Source: Erythroxylum novogranatense (Eukaryota > Streptophyta > Magnoliopsida > Malpighiales > Erythroxylaceae). From it: 64,000 nucleotides of DNA. Positions 11,854 to 23,744 of the stretch are shown here, piece after piece. Positions within the stretch are counted from its first letter, which is position 1; every line of letters starts with the position of its first letter. A program made the position numbers and the translations under genes. The stretch covers positions 30,756,214 to 30,820,213 of the forward strand of contig CM057228.1 of the NCBI GenBank assembly GCA_029891385.1, in the 5' to 3' direction. Below the pieces are notes generated by a model that saw only the letters and a program-made list of their open reading frames with translations, was not told the DNA's origin and ran no database searches.

Positions 11854-12250
11854 TGTCGTTTGCTATCTAATTGCTAACGATGTCGTATTGATTGTAGCTA
11901 TATTATCCTTTCACAGATAAGGGATGCACTCTTAACTCCTTCTTATTATTAATTCATTTATATTTTCAAAAAAAATTGTTGTAAATGTATAGCTTTGAAG
12001 TTTGGTTCTTTTGTCATATAGATGCAAGATCAAGGGAAATTGGCAATTTCGTGTTTGTTTTAATATTTTCCCTTGTTATTTTATAATTAGGCTAAAATAT
12101 TTGTAGTATAAAAGCTTCGATCCCACGAGTATGTACGTTTATGCTTGGCATTAAGTTTACATTAGGAATTTCTCTTCATTTCCTGAAAGTTTACCAAATC
12201 CACCCAAATGTTTGGCCAATATCTTGAGTGGTTCCTGAAGATAGTAAGAT
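11854..12250. other. Intergenic AT-rich DNA, nothing recognised
   Basis: No coding frame, RNA gene or repeat with clear boundaries was seen here. Confidence 0.5.
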
Positions 12251-12251
12251 C

Positions 12252-12836
12252 GGTAAAAGTCCATTTTAAACCTTGACGTTTACAAAAAATATATAGAACA
12301 TACACTAACGTTTCAAAGCTTTCAAATTAAACTCCAACGTTTTCAAAATATTTAAAATAAACCTTAAGTGAATGAAAAATTTAATGGAATTAACTCTTGT
12401 CAGTTAAACGTCACGTCAATACTGATGCAATATTATTTTTAATTTTTAAATAAAAATAGACCCACTATTACATGGTAAGTAGGACCCATTGTTTAAAATA
12501 TATAAATGTTGGTCTCATTGTCATGTGACAAGTAGGACCTATTGTTTGAATTGTATAAATAATAACGTCGCTGTCATGTAGAATCCACTTTCTCATTAAC
12601 TTAAAAACTAATTATGCAGTAGTGAGGTCTACTTTCTATTTAAAAAATAAAAAATATCATGTCAGCATTGACATGACATTTAAATAATAGGAAATTAACT
12701 CTGTCAAATTTTTCATCAATTTAGTACCTATTTTAAACATTTTGAAAACGTCACAGTTCAATTTGAATTATGCAAAATATTAGGGATCAAATTATATTCT
12801 ATTGTAAACATTGAGATTCAAAACATACTTTTGGCC
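12252..12836. mobile_element. Fold-back MITE, possibly Mutator-like
   Basis: The left end GGTAAAAGTCCATTTTAAAC and the reverse complement of the right end, GGCCAAAAGTATGTTTTGAA, form long imperfect terminal inverted repeats of roughly 150 bp; TTTACA and GTTTTCAAAAT blocks also pair. The centre holds a partial direct repeat (AAGTAGGACCCATTGTTT near 12477, AAGTAGGACCTATTGTTT near 12530). There is no coding capacity. No clean target duplication was seen, so the superfamily is uncertain. Confidence 0.55.
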
Positions 12837-14537
12837 GTGTGACATATGCTCAATAAGTTTCTTGGAATAATATGTTAAGTCAAAGCGAGACAATGTGATG
12901 TTGTCATATTTTTCTTATGATGTCAATGCCATGAACATTAAGTTGATATCTTGACAATTTAAAATAAGTGTAGAAATCATCAACTGTTTAGCCCATTAAG
13001 AATTAAATTAAGTTGAATCTTTTTTATTAACTTGGTAAGGCTAAAGAAATCTAGTAAAGGGTTGAGGAAATCAATATAAAAGCTTCCTCCCCTAGCCGCT
13101 ACAGGTGGAAAAAAAGACCTTAAGGAATTTGTTTACAAACTTGTTTTGGGCATATGTTCTCTTCAGATCAATCTTTTCATTCCTATAAAAGTTTTACTCG
13201 TTGATGTTTTAGCCGACTATGTAACCTAAGTAGATATCAGCTTGATGGAAATAAGTCCAATTACGAGTGCGTCACATCGTAACTACGTTATGTTTAGAAT
13301 GTTTTTGGTCTGCTCTGTGCTTTCTTTTTATCTTCTAGATCAAGCCATCGCTTAGCCGCCTGAATTCATCATAAGTTATAATTAGACCAGCATTGTTTGA
13401 TCAGTGATTTTGACATAGGAAAAGGATGACGTATTTTTATGGTAGAATATACTAATTTTTCAGATTTTTTTATTTTCACAAATTAAGTTCTTAAACTTCT
13501 AAAATACAATTAGTCAGTTTCTTAAGGTGGTTCATTAAAATAATATGCAAAATATAAAATTAAAATTTTAAGTCTTAATTGATGAATTTAGGTTAAAATT
13601 AGATTAATTTTAAGTGTTTAAATTTGTTTCCTTTAAAATATAAAAAGAACTTTGACTTTTAATTTAACCCATACGGACTTTATTCACTGTATTCATCCAG
13701 CAGCATCGGACACACCTTCTAGGAAATCACCTGCATTGTAAAATACCATTTGACGTTCAAAAAAGTCTTTTTGATAAAAGAGACGTAAATGATCCGTGAA
13801 GAGGAGACTCTAAAAGCTGCTCAAGTTATATCGGTAGGCTATTACGATAAAGTTCATTTTAGAAAAACATTATCACGTGACGAGTGCTTAGGGTGAAAAA
13901 ATTACATCAAAATTTTCCTGAGAACTTGGGGTGAATATGTTACATTAATTTGCCTGGCGGCGAAGCATAATAGAAAGTGGATTTCTTAAGATACATTGAT
14001 ATGAATGTAATTAACGACCTCGACTTATTTCTCTCGTTACAAAAAAAAATTACATTCAACATCAATACAAATGTCTATCAAAATTCAATCAACTTGGTTA
14101 TTATTATTATTTTTTAATATGGCCACGCTAATCGTGTACCCAAAAAGGATAAGTGGAAGACTGCGCTTTCGAATGGTGTCATTCCACAACTTTAATTTTT
14201 CAAATATTGAAAGAAGGAAGTTTTAGGTCACTAATCTCAATAAAAATTTAGTTCGTTCTGTGCCGATTGTGTTAAGACTTTAAATCAATAAAAGAATACA
14301 TCTCTAGGATTACAGAAACGACCAACACCCTTCCATTGGTTCTCTTGCATTGCTAAAATGAAGAAATACAAATGTAAGTTTTTGTAATTAGCTTATACAA
14401 TGTATATTTGTGTAAAGAATATATACACATGCATGATCATCAGGAATGAAGGCCAAAACTATTTAACAAACTGAAATCTAGAGAAAGAAAGAATAACAAC
14501 CAACAGATCATAGAGCAAAAGACTGCGTGCCCAGCCT
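12837..14537. other. Intergenic DNA and 3' flank of the IDA-like gene
   Basis: AT-rich sequence without a convincing gene. The part next to 14537 should contain the 3' UTR of the minus-strand IDA-like gene. I could not place its polyadenylation site. Confidence 0.4.
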
Positions 14538-14903
14538 CTAGTTGTTGATACTGTTAGTTCCTTTGCTTGGTCCAGAAGACGGAATAGCGCCCTTTGGAAG
14601 CATATTCAGAATCATTGGCCCGTACCTCCTAGAAATTCCTGAAGGGATTTTGGAAGCGGGCTTCTCTGTAAATTCCATGTCACAGGCTGAGGTATGTTTC
14701 TCGGAATCTTTAAGCTCCACCGACATATCTTCGACGTTTTCTCCAGGAAGTTCAAGATTCAAGGATGGTTGTGTGGCGGAGCTTTGCAGGAGATGGCCTT
14801 GCAGTACTCTAGCTGAGGATGACGAGAACAAGAGTGACACGACAAGAAAAGCGAACAAAGTTGGCTTAAGGTTATGGGATTGAAGTGCTTCTGGCTTTGC
14901 CAT
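14538..14903 (-). CDS. IDA-like secreted signalling-peptide precursor
   Basis: This intronless 121-residue frame has the layout of INFLORESCENCE DEFICIENT IN ABSCISSION-LIKE (IDA/IDL) prepropeptides. An N-terminal signal peptide has a hydrophobic core LFAFLVVSLLFSSSSA (about residues 16-31). A variable acidic middle follows, then a basic RRYGP (92-96) and the C-terminal peptide LPKGAIPSSGPSKGTN (102-117). IDA peptides carry PIPPSAPSKRHN and act outside the cell on HAESA-family receptor kinases. Here SGPS replaces SAPS, as in the related PIP peptides, and GTN replaces RHN, so it is a divergent IDL or an IDL/PIP intermediate. The start is the only ATG giving a complete signal peptide, and a TATA box lies ~110 bp upstream. 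No stops or frameshifts interrupt it. Receptor and function are inferred from the family. Confidence 0.8.
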   Translation of the reverse strand: MAKPEALQSHNLKPTLFAFLVVSLLFSSSSARVLQGHLLQSSATQPSLNLELPGENVEDMSVELKDSEKHTSACDMEFTEKPASKIPSGISRRYGPMILNMLPKGAIPSSGPSKGTNSINN

Positions 14904-15010
14904 CGGAGACCGTTAGATGAAAGATTTGATGATGCAGTATTCTACCTAATTAAGAAAGAAGAGAGGGAGTTTAAGTTGGCTTGCTTCTTCAGGAAGTGCT
15001 TAAGGTGAGG

Positions 15011-15103
15011 GTTTATATAATAGAAGCGAGTTGAGGAGGGCAGAATATGAAACCGTTTTCCACAGTTGACGAAGTCAGAGGCTTTGGTAATGAAAACATT
15101 GAC
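15011..15103 (-). promoter_or_regulatory. Core promoter of the IDA-like gene with W-box cores
   Basis: On the minus strand, TTATATAAAC (15020-15011) is a TATA box about 110 bp before the start codon, leaving a plausible 5' UTR of ~80 bp. Two TTGAC cores (15066-15070 and 15099-15103) lie just upstream and could bind WRKY factors. TTGAC is short and common, so their use is speculative. Confidence 0.5.
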
Positions 15104-15320
15104 AAGTGCCCTTACGCGCCCATTGAACGGTGCAGTCTAGTGGTAAATGTCTACGATGTGAATGTATACCAACATTAACGTAATGGATTGGGAGTTTGGG
15201 ACATAAAGAAATAGAGTGGAATTTACTCTGAAAATCTTTGGAAGCTCAAGTCAAGTTGTAGTTTCATTAAGGTCAGATTTACGGGAGACTTTGATTCTCC
15301 TTCTCAGGTCTACTAGGACC

Positions 15321-15630
15321 CTATGTTCTAAAATTTGGACCGATCATCGAACCGGTAGTCTTACTGATTACTGGTTTGACCGGTTCGACCGATTCAACCA
15401 CCAGTCGAACCGATGTGACGTAATAATTATGAAATAATTATATATAATATTAAAAAAATAAAAAAAATAATAAAGAAAAAAGAATAATAATAATTGTCGG
15501 ACCGGTCCGATCGGTCAATTGACCAGTTTTGACTGATTCAGACTGGGTCAATTTATAGCCAATTTTGAAGGATCAACCGGACCGGACCATCGACCGGTCA
15601 CCGATCGAACCGGCAAATTTTTAAACATAG
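15321..15630. mobile_element. Fold-back MITE with 8-9 bp target duplication
   Basis: The left end CTATGTTCTAAAATTTGGAC matches the reverse complement of the right end, CTATGTTTAAAAATTTGCCG. Both arms are dense in ACCGGT/CGGTCCGA motifs, so the element folds on itself. CTAGGACC (15313-15320) recurs at 15631-15638, and the next base (C) also matches, giving an 8- or 9-bp duplication. Eight would suggest hAT and nine a Mutator-like element. It has no coding capacity. Confidence 0.75.
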
Positions 15631-15639
15631 CTAGGACCC

Positions 15640-16679
15640 ATCTAGAAAATCGAAAACTCATCAGGTCACAAGTTCTACTACAAGGTACGGGCTACCTTTT
15701 TGTTCAATTTTATTTAATATTTGACATTCTACATTTAGTAATAAAATACATTAACACTAAGCTTTTTTTGGGGGTCAAGATTAACTCCTAACTTTAGTAG
15801 ACTAATAACAGTGATTCAAACAACGACAAAAAAGAAAACTTTTAATATCAATTGTTTTTTCTATCTTTGTTTACTTTGCATGAAATATAATAGAACTCTT
15901 TTCACCTTATTACTTTTTTAAACTATTCAGTTTCTTAGTTGGATAGATATAATACAAATGGCTCAAACTTTACGTAGGCCACAAGCACAAGGCCACGAGT
16001 GGAGTGGAGTTGGGGAAAAGCGCGTTAGTCAACTGAGAGTACGCATAGAGAAGAGGCGGAGCGAAGGAGGTGATTCAGAACTTTTGACTATACGTGCCAG
16101 CTCTTACTTTTGGTCCGTTTTCAGGAAAACAAGTACGCGTTTTGAGACAACACGCACTGAATGAGGTAAGAGAGTGAAGAAGATACGTACTTGTTCTCCA
16201 CGTTAACATCTGTTTGACTCGGCCATATTAGTATTCCACCGCCTCACAGTATTTAGTGTTGCCTGTGCTCCTTTTTATGTTTTTGTCACCGACATTTTTG
16301 TTATTAAATTGCAGCCCTCTCTCTTGTTCATGTTTGTGTATTAACTCATAAACCGAATTCCAGGATTTTTTTTATAAATATTTTCATACAATGTTAACTT
16401 ATAAAATCAATATGGAGAATTCAAAAAAATGCCAGATTAGTATTATTTGTTTAGATTCAACGATTTTCTTGTACTCGGTACATTTAGATTCAACAATTTT
16501 CTTATACTTGATTTAGGTTTTTCATAGGTTTGTGAGAAGGGGGTTGGTGACTCTATAGCAAGAACCATGCAGTTTTATTGCATCCAGAAGTTGAAATACA
16601 TTAAATAAAAGAACTCAAACTGTTGATTGCTTCAAAGGGATCCAGTACTAATGCTATTAACTTCACCATATTGGAACTA
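15640..16679. other. Intergenic DNA, nothing recognised
   Basis: A 68-residue frame at 15958-16164 is slightly GC-richer than its surroundings, but I see no domain, signal peptide or codon bias that supports a gene. The rest is AT-rich and featureless. Confidence 0.4.
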
Positions 16680-19190
16680 ATAAAGAGAAGATAGCTCTCT
16701 CAACTATTTGCATGCAGTGAACAATCACTCTTCTCTCCTTCAACCGAGAGTAAGAATTAACTGGCTACAAGATGGGGACAATTGCACTAAATTCTTTTTT
16801 AATTTGATACTAGCTAGGAAAGCCTATAAAAAGATCTCCTCAATTACCCCTAAAGATGGTGTATTACTTTAGAATCTCCAGGACATACAAGATGAAGCAG
16901 TTAGGTTTATCACTTCTCTTTATGGCACCAGTGTTTCATCTAATGTCTCACGCACAGAGCTAAGGAAACTTATCCTGTAGCAAATTTCTCCTCTAAACCT
17001 TGATCTTTTAATGAAACTAGTGGATGATAATGAAATCGAGAAGGTAGTCTTTGGTATGACTGGTAAGAAATCCATAGGGCTAGATGGTTTAAACGGTTTT
17101 TTTTTTTTTTCCAGAAATCATGGAACATAATTGGTAGTTTTGTAAAAAATGCTATCCAAGAATTCTTCTCAAATGATGTTCTTCTCAAATAGATAAATAG
17201 AACCTTCTTATGCTTGATTCCTAAAGGCTCAAATCCTTCCACTTTTAGGGACTTTTGATCTATATCATGCATCAACTTTCTCTACAAAATAATTTTCCTA
17301 ACTACAAGATTGAAGAAGGCGATTGCTTCTTTGATAAATGAAAACCAAATTACTTTTTTTGAGTGATAGACAAATAGGTGACAATGTCCTTCTTGTACAA
17401 GAACTATTGAAACGGAACTCTACAACCAATAGTCCTCCAAACTACATAATGAAAATCGAATTCCACAAGGCATTCGATAGTATCAATTGGAAATTTTTAT
17501 GGACAATGCCCACAATTTATGGGCTTGCCATTAAGTTCATCAACTAGCTTATGGAATGCATAACATCAACCACTTTTTCAGTGTTGATTAATGGTACTCC
17601 CTCTTCATTCTTTAAAGCAACGAGAGGCCCTAGATAAGGAGATCCCCTATCCCCTTATCTATTCATTCTTTGTATGCAAATTCTTAATACAATCATCAAG
17701 CAAGAAGTCCTCGGAAATTCCATATTCAAACACCATACAAAATGCAAAAAAATGGTCTGACTAACCTCAGCTTTGCAGATAATCTTCTTCTATTTTGTAG
17801 GGAAAACTTGGATTCGATCCATTCCTACACGAGAGATCTTGAAACATTCAAACAATTCCTCGTCCTATAGATCAGCCTATATAAAAGTAACTTCCTCCTA
17901 TCCAAAAGCGCCCACTCTTTGGAACCACTAATACTTGAAGCCACAGGAATGCAACTCATATATCCTCCACTCTTATATCTTAGGCTACTAATGTCTACAA
18001 AGAGACTCAATCATTTTGAATGTATCTCTCTTTCAGAAAAGATTCAAAAGAGAGTTAAATCTGGGTGAATAAATCCCTTCCCTATACTGGTAAGTTGCAA
18101 CTTATCAAATATGTCCTCAACTCTTTGCATATTTATTGGAGCTCCCATATTTTTTAATCTCAAAGCATCATCAAATTGATCGAAAGGACTCTTAGATCCT
18201 TTTTATGGAGTCACCCGAATGGCACTTAAGCAACAGCTAAGGTTAAATGGTTTGACCTTTGCTACTTGAAAGAAGAAGGTGGTCTCAATATCTTCTCCAA
18301 CAAAATCACAAATCATGTACTGATTCTCAAGAGGTTCTGGTGGATATTGGAGGACAAAAAAGGATTAAATGGTTATAATCTTACTTCTTTGAATATAATT
18401 CATATGGGAAATCAAGAAAAAAAACCTCACACTCTTACTTCCTTAATTAGCTTTTGAGTTTATAAGATACAGTCCAATAGGAGATCTCTCGCAAAATAGG
18501 CAATGGAAGATTTATCTCACTCTAGTATGATAATTGGTTAGGTAGGGGACAACTGATACACTCTTCTCAACATTCGAGGATTTCTTCACTACCCTCTTGG
18601 CACACCAGACTCTCCTTATTCTTACATCGTAATTTTTGGAGTTTTTTTCATTATCTGTAGTATCTCTAACCCGAATACCCCCTAATTTAAACACACTGAC
18701 ATCTTTTTTAGAAGGATATACCAATCATCAAACATACTGATAAAACCATTATAAATTAGTTATAAAGAAGGGGTTGCAAAGTATCCTGGTTCATGACAGT
18801 TTGGAGTAAGGTTTTAACTCCAAGAATTTCATTTATTTTCTAGTTGGCCATGCAAAACAAGTTAAACACCACTGACAAAATGCCCTACTTGTAAGTTGAC
18901 AAATCTTGTCCGATGTGCTCGTTGCATGATGAATCATAGAGCCATCTTCTATTCAAATGTCTATTCAACAAAACCATTTAGGATTATATCACTACTAAAT
19001 GTTCATGGCTTGATCCAGGGCACTCATTTACAAACATTACACATAGAATATTAGCTAAAAATGACTATTCAAAGCCAAATCAACAAATACACATGATCGC
19101 ATTAGGAATTTGTATCTACACGCTTTAGAGAGAACAAAATTTTAGACACTTTGACAACAAATTTTCTTCCAAGGAGCTTTGATATCTATG
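16680..19190 (+). pseudogene. L1-type LINE remnant, reverse transcriptase to zinc-knuckle region
   Basis: Read across all three plus frames, the segment follows plant L1 ORF2 in order. There is an INWLQDGDNCTKFF-like region near 16760, the RT core with KKSIGLDGLNGFF (17065-17100), the RT motif AFDSINW (17469-17489), GDPLSPYLF (~17640), the catalytic region FADN (17772-17783), a WYDNWLGRG-like block (~18525) and a zf-RVT-like block near 18800-18980. It has many stops and frameshifts; one replaces Q in the normal RQGDP motif (17634-17636). The catalytic FADD is FADN. No endonuclease domain or 5' end is present. The family assignment is secure; the exact borders are not. Confidence 0.8.
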
Positions 19191-19622
19191 ATCCTCACTG
19201 ACGTTTGGGAGCTCATTTTGATGAAGAATCTATACTAGACTTGTAGCTCAAACATACGCTACTTATAGAAACTGATGAGTCAAAGTTGTTTCGAAAGCAC
19301 ACACATATATATAGGTTGCACACACCCATGTCAATGGTGAAAATGGCTATGTGGATGAACTTATAGACTTTTGTAATTGTGTAAGAGTTGAAAGGAAATG
19401 CTTTAAGACAGACATGCCCATGTAAAGTGAGATACATCTCTATCATTAGTGGACAAGATTATGTCCATTAATAGTGTAAGTCATTGAAATTGTGTATCTC
19501 CTTGACATTAACCTTGATCACCACACACAGTTATGTGTCATTTAAAAATCTTATTTTTTTAGATTTCGAAAGCTAGATGATATAAAAAGTTTGTATAAGA
19601 ATGAAATACATGATGAAAGAAG
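19191..19622. other. Flank between the LINE and the Sirevirus, nothing recognised
   Basis: It may include the LINE 3' UTR. No clear poly-A tail or target duplication for the LINE was found. Confidence 0.4.
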
Positions 19623-19627
19623 AGTTT

Positions 19628-20707
19628 TGAAGTAAATCACTTGATAATAAATCACATATAATATGTAAAATACATAAAAGGGGAGGGGGTTTGAATTGTG
19701 TAATCTTTTTAAATATATTAATCTTTAGGAATTTCTTGAATTTCTTTACAAAATTCAGATGATCATAAAAACACTTTACTAAAGTCGATAAGTAATGCAA
19801 TCGTAAAAATTATTATCTACTCTTCTATCAAAAAGAAAATTAAAAGATAAAGGTTAGAGAATAGATGTCGCAATTTTGTACTGGTTCACCCTTAACATTG
19901 GGCTACGCCCAGTCCTCAAAGTTTGTCTGAGATTTCACTATACTCTTCAACTTTACAAATATTCTTTCTATACTTGCAGAGTCTCTTCAGGTCTCTCTCA
20001 CAAAGTATTCTTTATCTTCTTTTTTAGCCTCTTCGGGCTCTAGTCTTTCTTTCTCTCTCTAGAAAAGATATTTTTAAGCTTCATGTTATAGATATATTCG
20101 CTCTCTTCTTTCGCACTTTGAATATAGAGTTTCTCCAAGTATTGTACAATCAGATTTGCTCTCTTGCAAAAACATTATTTAGTTTACGACTAGAACTAGT
20201 ATTTATAGCCTAATTCTTCAACTATCTTCTTGAGAAATTGTTTCTTGAATCTTCTAAAAACCGTTATTAGTTGAGTCTTATAACTAACTCCAACTAACTA
20301 TAGAATAGCTTCCTTTTGTATCGTCTAGTTTTATACTTCTTCTGGTTTCGCTTCGTCTGGTACGCACTTCTTCTATTATCACGCTTCTTCTGGTGTCGTG
20401 TTTCTTCTGTTATCATGCTTCTTCTGGTATCGATGTGTATCGTCTGTGACGACGTGTATCGTATGTTGTTGACATATCATCTAGTAGTGATGTATCATTT
20501 GGTGTTGATATATCGTTTGGTGTAGACGTATAATCTGGTGTTGATGTATCATCTAGTGTTGACCATGCATCTTTTGGGTTTGACTAAGTGTTACTTACAT
20601 TTTGATGCAAATTTAACAAACTTATCAAAATAGTTCATACATTTCTAAGATTATTATTATTTCATTGTCATCAAAATTAATAGAAATGAAGTCTTCTTGA
20701 CTTAACA
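19628..20707 (-). repeat. 3' LTR of the minus-strand Sirevirus (1080 bp)
   Basis: On the minus strand it starts TGTTAAGTCAAGAAGAC and ends GTGATTTACTTCA. It contains a TATAAATA box near 20190, a GAGACCTGAAGAG block and an 18-bp minisatellite (20434-20575). It is the intact-length reference for the two altered LTRs of this family in the window. Confidence 0.85.
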
Positions 20708-20879
20708 ATCTCCTCCTTTTTGATGATAACAAATAATCATAATTTTAGAAGATAAAATGATATTCAGACGAATAATAATCAAAGCAAAAACACATGATAT
20801 ACAATGCTTTCTAACATTTTTACTTTTCTCTTTTCTCCATTTCTTCTCTTCTTCTTTCCTTCTTCATTTCTTTTTCTCC

Positions 20880-23350
20880 CCTTATTTGTTATTAATACTA
20901 CAAAATTTTAGAAAACATGTGTTGAATATCAATGCGGATCGTCTTGAGGTCTTGTTCAATAGTAACACGTAGAAGTGCTATTTTCTCATGAAGATCACCC
21001 ATTGAGTCACCCAATTCATCAACCTTAGTATGAATTTCCTCAATATCTTTCACTAAGGCTTCTTGAACTTCCTTCTGTTTGTGACTAGCTTCCATCCAAT
21101 TGATGAAATGCTTCAACAACTGCGAATTAACAATAGGATCTTGTTGTATTTCACTAAGTGGATGAAGATTTTCAACAACAAATGGTTCTGTAGGTAAAAT
21201 GTCTAACTTTATGATTTTGATTGAGGGTAGTCTGAAGGTTTGTTTTCCTTCTGGGAGATCAAGATCATCAGGTTTAGGTAATTTAAGAATTGGTTACCTA
21301 AGAAGGTGTAACAGGTATGAAACCTAAGGGTCTGAAATGTAACATCCCATCACGGATGGGAATGGTAAACTGGTAATTTGGAATGGGTTAGGAATGTTTA
21401 AACATATTTCGGCATGCACATGCATTATATGGCCTCTATCTATGTATATATATATATATATATATATGAATGAATGAAAATTTTTGCACATGCATATGAT
21501 TGTACACGCATTCATGACATGTCCCAGCATATGTGTTTAACTGTGATTTTTTTGTGAAAAATGTAATATAGGGGTTTGAAACATTGAATTGGAGTGATTT
21601 ATGTGTGTTTTATATTTTTTGGGACTTTTAAGAATTTTTTGGAAAATTTGGGAGAAATTTTTTGGACCGGGACAATTGCCAAGTGGCAAACCAATTGATA
21701 AATGGTAGTAGAATTTATTGTCAAATAGCATTGGAATTTTGGATACAGGACTTTAGATATGTTCGACAGGTGTCATTCATTGGAAATGGGGGTGAAATGA
21801 AGAGTTTAATAAGATTGAATGCATGGGAGTTGGACATGTGGCAAGTGACAAGTGTCACTTGCCAAGCCATGTCTTATAACCATTTGTTAATTGCTTAAAA
21901 ATCCATTCTTGCTCTCTCCCGCGACACTTATCTTTCAAACACCCTTTGGAGCTTTGTTTTTAGGTTCTTTCTTCTCAATTTCGTGGCTTCATCTCCCTCT
22001 CTTCATCTCCTTCTTGAGTTGATGATTCACCTACTTGAAACCTTGCTCCACCTTTCACTTTCTACTTCCATCTTGTTGATTCTTTAAGTTGCCATAAGAA
22101 AACCTAGTTTTACCTCTTTCAAGATGAAGAACATGGGATGCTTGGGAACTAGGGTTGAGTGTGAATTTGAAGAGTTTGAAGTTAAATCAAGTAAGTTTTG
22201 CTTTATATGTCATAGGTATGGTTAAGTAAAGCTCAATTGGTGATTAACTTAAGTATCTTGATGATTGATTTGTGCAAGGACTATGTATGTGTCTTGGATG
22301 ATGCAAATTCATGTTCATATCTTGTTTTTGTATGTGTGGGATGAGTGATAATGCATGTAAGGGTATATAGAGGTTTAGAGATTGAATGATTTTCAAAGGA
22401 ACGATTAGATGAGTGTAGAAATTATTGATGAATGGATGTATATGTGTATGCCCTGTTTTTGGGTATTGATAAATTATGAATTGTTTGTGAGTGGTTTATT
22501 AAGTTGAATTAGGTAGATAACGATGAGGAAATTTAATGGAGAAGATGATCTAGGTATAAGAAGGTATAAGATGAGTTAAATGCAAAGATTGAATGTTTGA
22601 AAATAAAATCTGGAAATTTTGCAACAGCATGATTTTAAGTATGCTTTAATGTATGAGCCATAACTTCCTTTATAGTTGTCCAAATGAACTGATTTTTGTT
22701 TTGGATGAAACTAGAGGCATTTGGCTACATTTCTTATGAAGATGTTGTTTTTAAATGTTGTCTTTAAGAATCCCAAATATTGACATGAATTAAGTGCAGT
22801 AAAAGTTGTAGATGAATGTGTATGATGGTGTTGGTATCCGCATCGATTGTTGGGTTCCAAAAACGGGGTCTAACAATGTACTTCAAAATTAATTATAGAA
22901 GATTAGTGGGTTGGTGATTAAGTAGGTGAAACAGATAACGTTTTTGTCACAACATCCTTCAAGCTTATTCTTGGTATAACACAGTAGAGAAGCAGTGAAT
23001 GTATAACCCTAGCCTTTATAACAAGGGTTGAAGCCTTTTTGACTCCTGGATCATTACTTCCATATAGTTTTCGATTGATTTGCGCTTTATCTACACGACC
23101 TTGAATAATTCATTTTGTATTATTAAACAGCTTTGCTTTAATACTAAGACACCCAATGACCTTCTCTATAGAATCTTGTATGACTATAACCGACAACCCT
23201 TCTACCATTGATATTAAGGTGTTGTCCACCACCTTTGCAGTCTTCCAGAACTCATATATCTCATTCAAATAGACCTTTTCACGAACGTTAAAGAAATTTT
23301 TCTAGCCAACTGCTTCAATTTCTGATTCAATGTCCATATGATTTTCCTTC
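20880..23350 (-). pseudogene. Envelope-like ORF of the minus-strand Sirevirus, split and partly deleted
   Basis: The N-terminal part (about 23350-22880) reads NRKLYGSNDPG and KARVIHSLL, matching INRQLYGCSDPK and KARVLHSLI of the left-hand element. The C-terminal part (21330-20890) reads LPKPDDLDLPEGK and DIEEIHTKVDELGDSMGDL. The ~1 kb that separates these blocks in the left-hand copy is missing and is replaced by the LTR at 21338-22875. Function is unknown; the ORF is a Sirevirus signature. Confidence 0.65.
21338..22875 (+). mobile_element. Solo-LTR-like insertion inside the Sirevirus
   Basis: The segment starts TGTAACATCCC and ends CGGGGTCTAACA, the TG...CA form of a Gypsy-like LTR, with no internal region. 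Directly flanking 5-mers of the TG...CA borders (TGAAA, ATGTA) do not match, but AATGT occurs at 21336-21340 and 22875-22879, overlapping both termini. It holds a TA dinucleotide run (21441-21464). Strand is inferred from the terminus style. Loss of adjacent Sirevirus sequence may have removed a normal duplication. Confidence 0.6.
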
Positions 23351-23744
23351 AAAGAGGTTAAATCAGCGTGTCTCCCATAAATAAAAGATTACTCCATTTT
23401 TGATATGTAACAAATAAAAACTAAACACATAAATGTATTTCGTTTAACGTAGCGAGGTTAGTATCTAAAGAACATATTAAACAAAAAGAACTTGAAGTTT
23501 AGGACAGAGTATTGAATCATCTTTGTTGAGAGAACTAAACAAGTCGGTTTCAAAGTTTTTCAAGAAAATTCTAGAGTAGAAGATATTTTAGAATCTTGAG
23601 AAGATTTCCTTCTTATGCATACTCTTGAAAAGTTACCGTTCATAACTTATCGTTACTATTTAATTGAAAACTTACGACTTTTTATCTTTTTCTTGGACGA
23701 ATCATATGGGTCATGACGTGTCATACGAATGGTCATTCAGCATT

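Noticed and set aside
14542..14883. Plus-strand 113-residue frame
   Set aside because: It is the complement of the IDA-like gene, which has a signal peptide, the family motif and a matching promoter.
15958..16164. Small plus-strand protein gene of 68 residues
   Set aside because: No recognisable domain, signal peptide, promoter or conservation evidence within the window.
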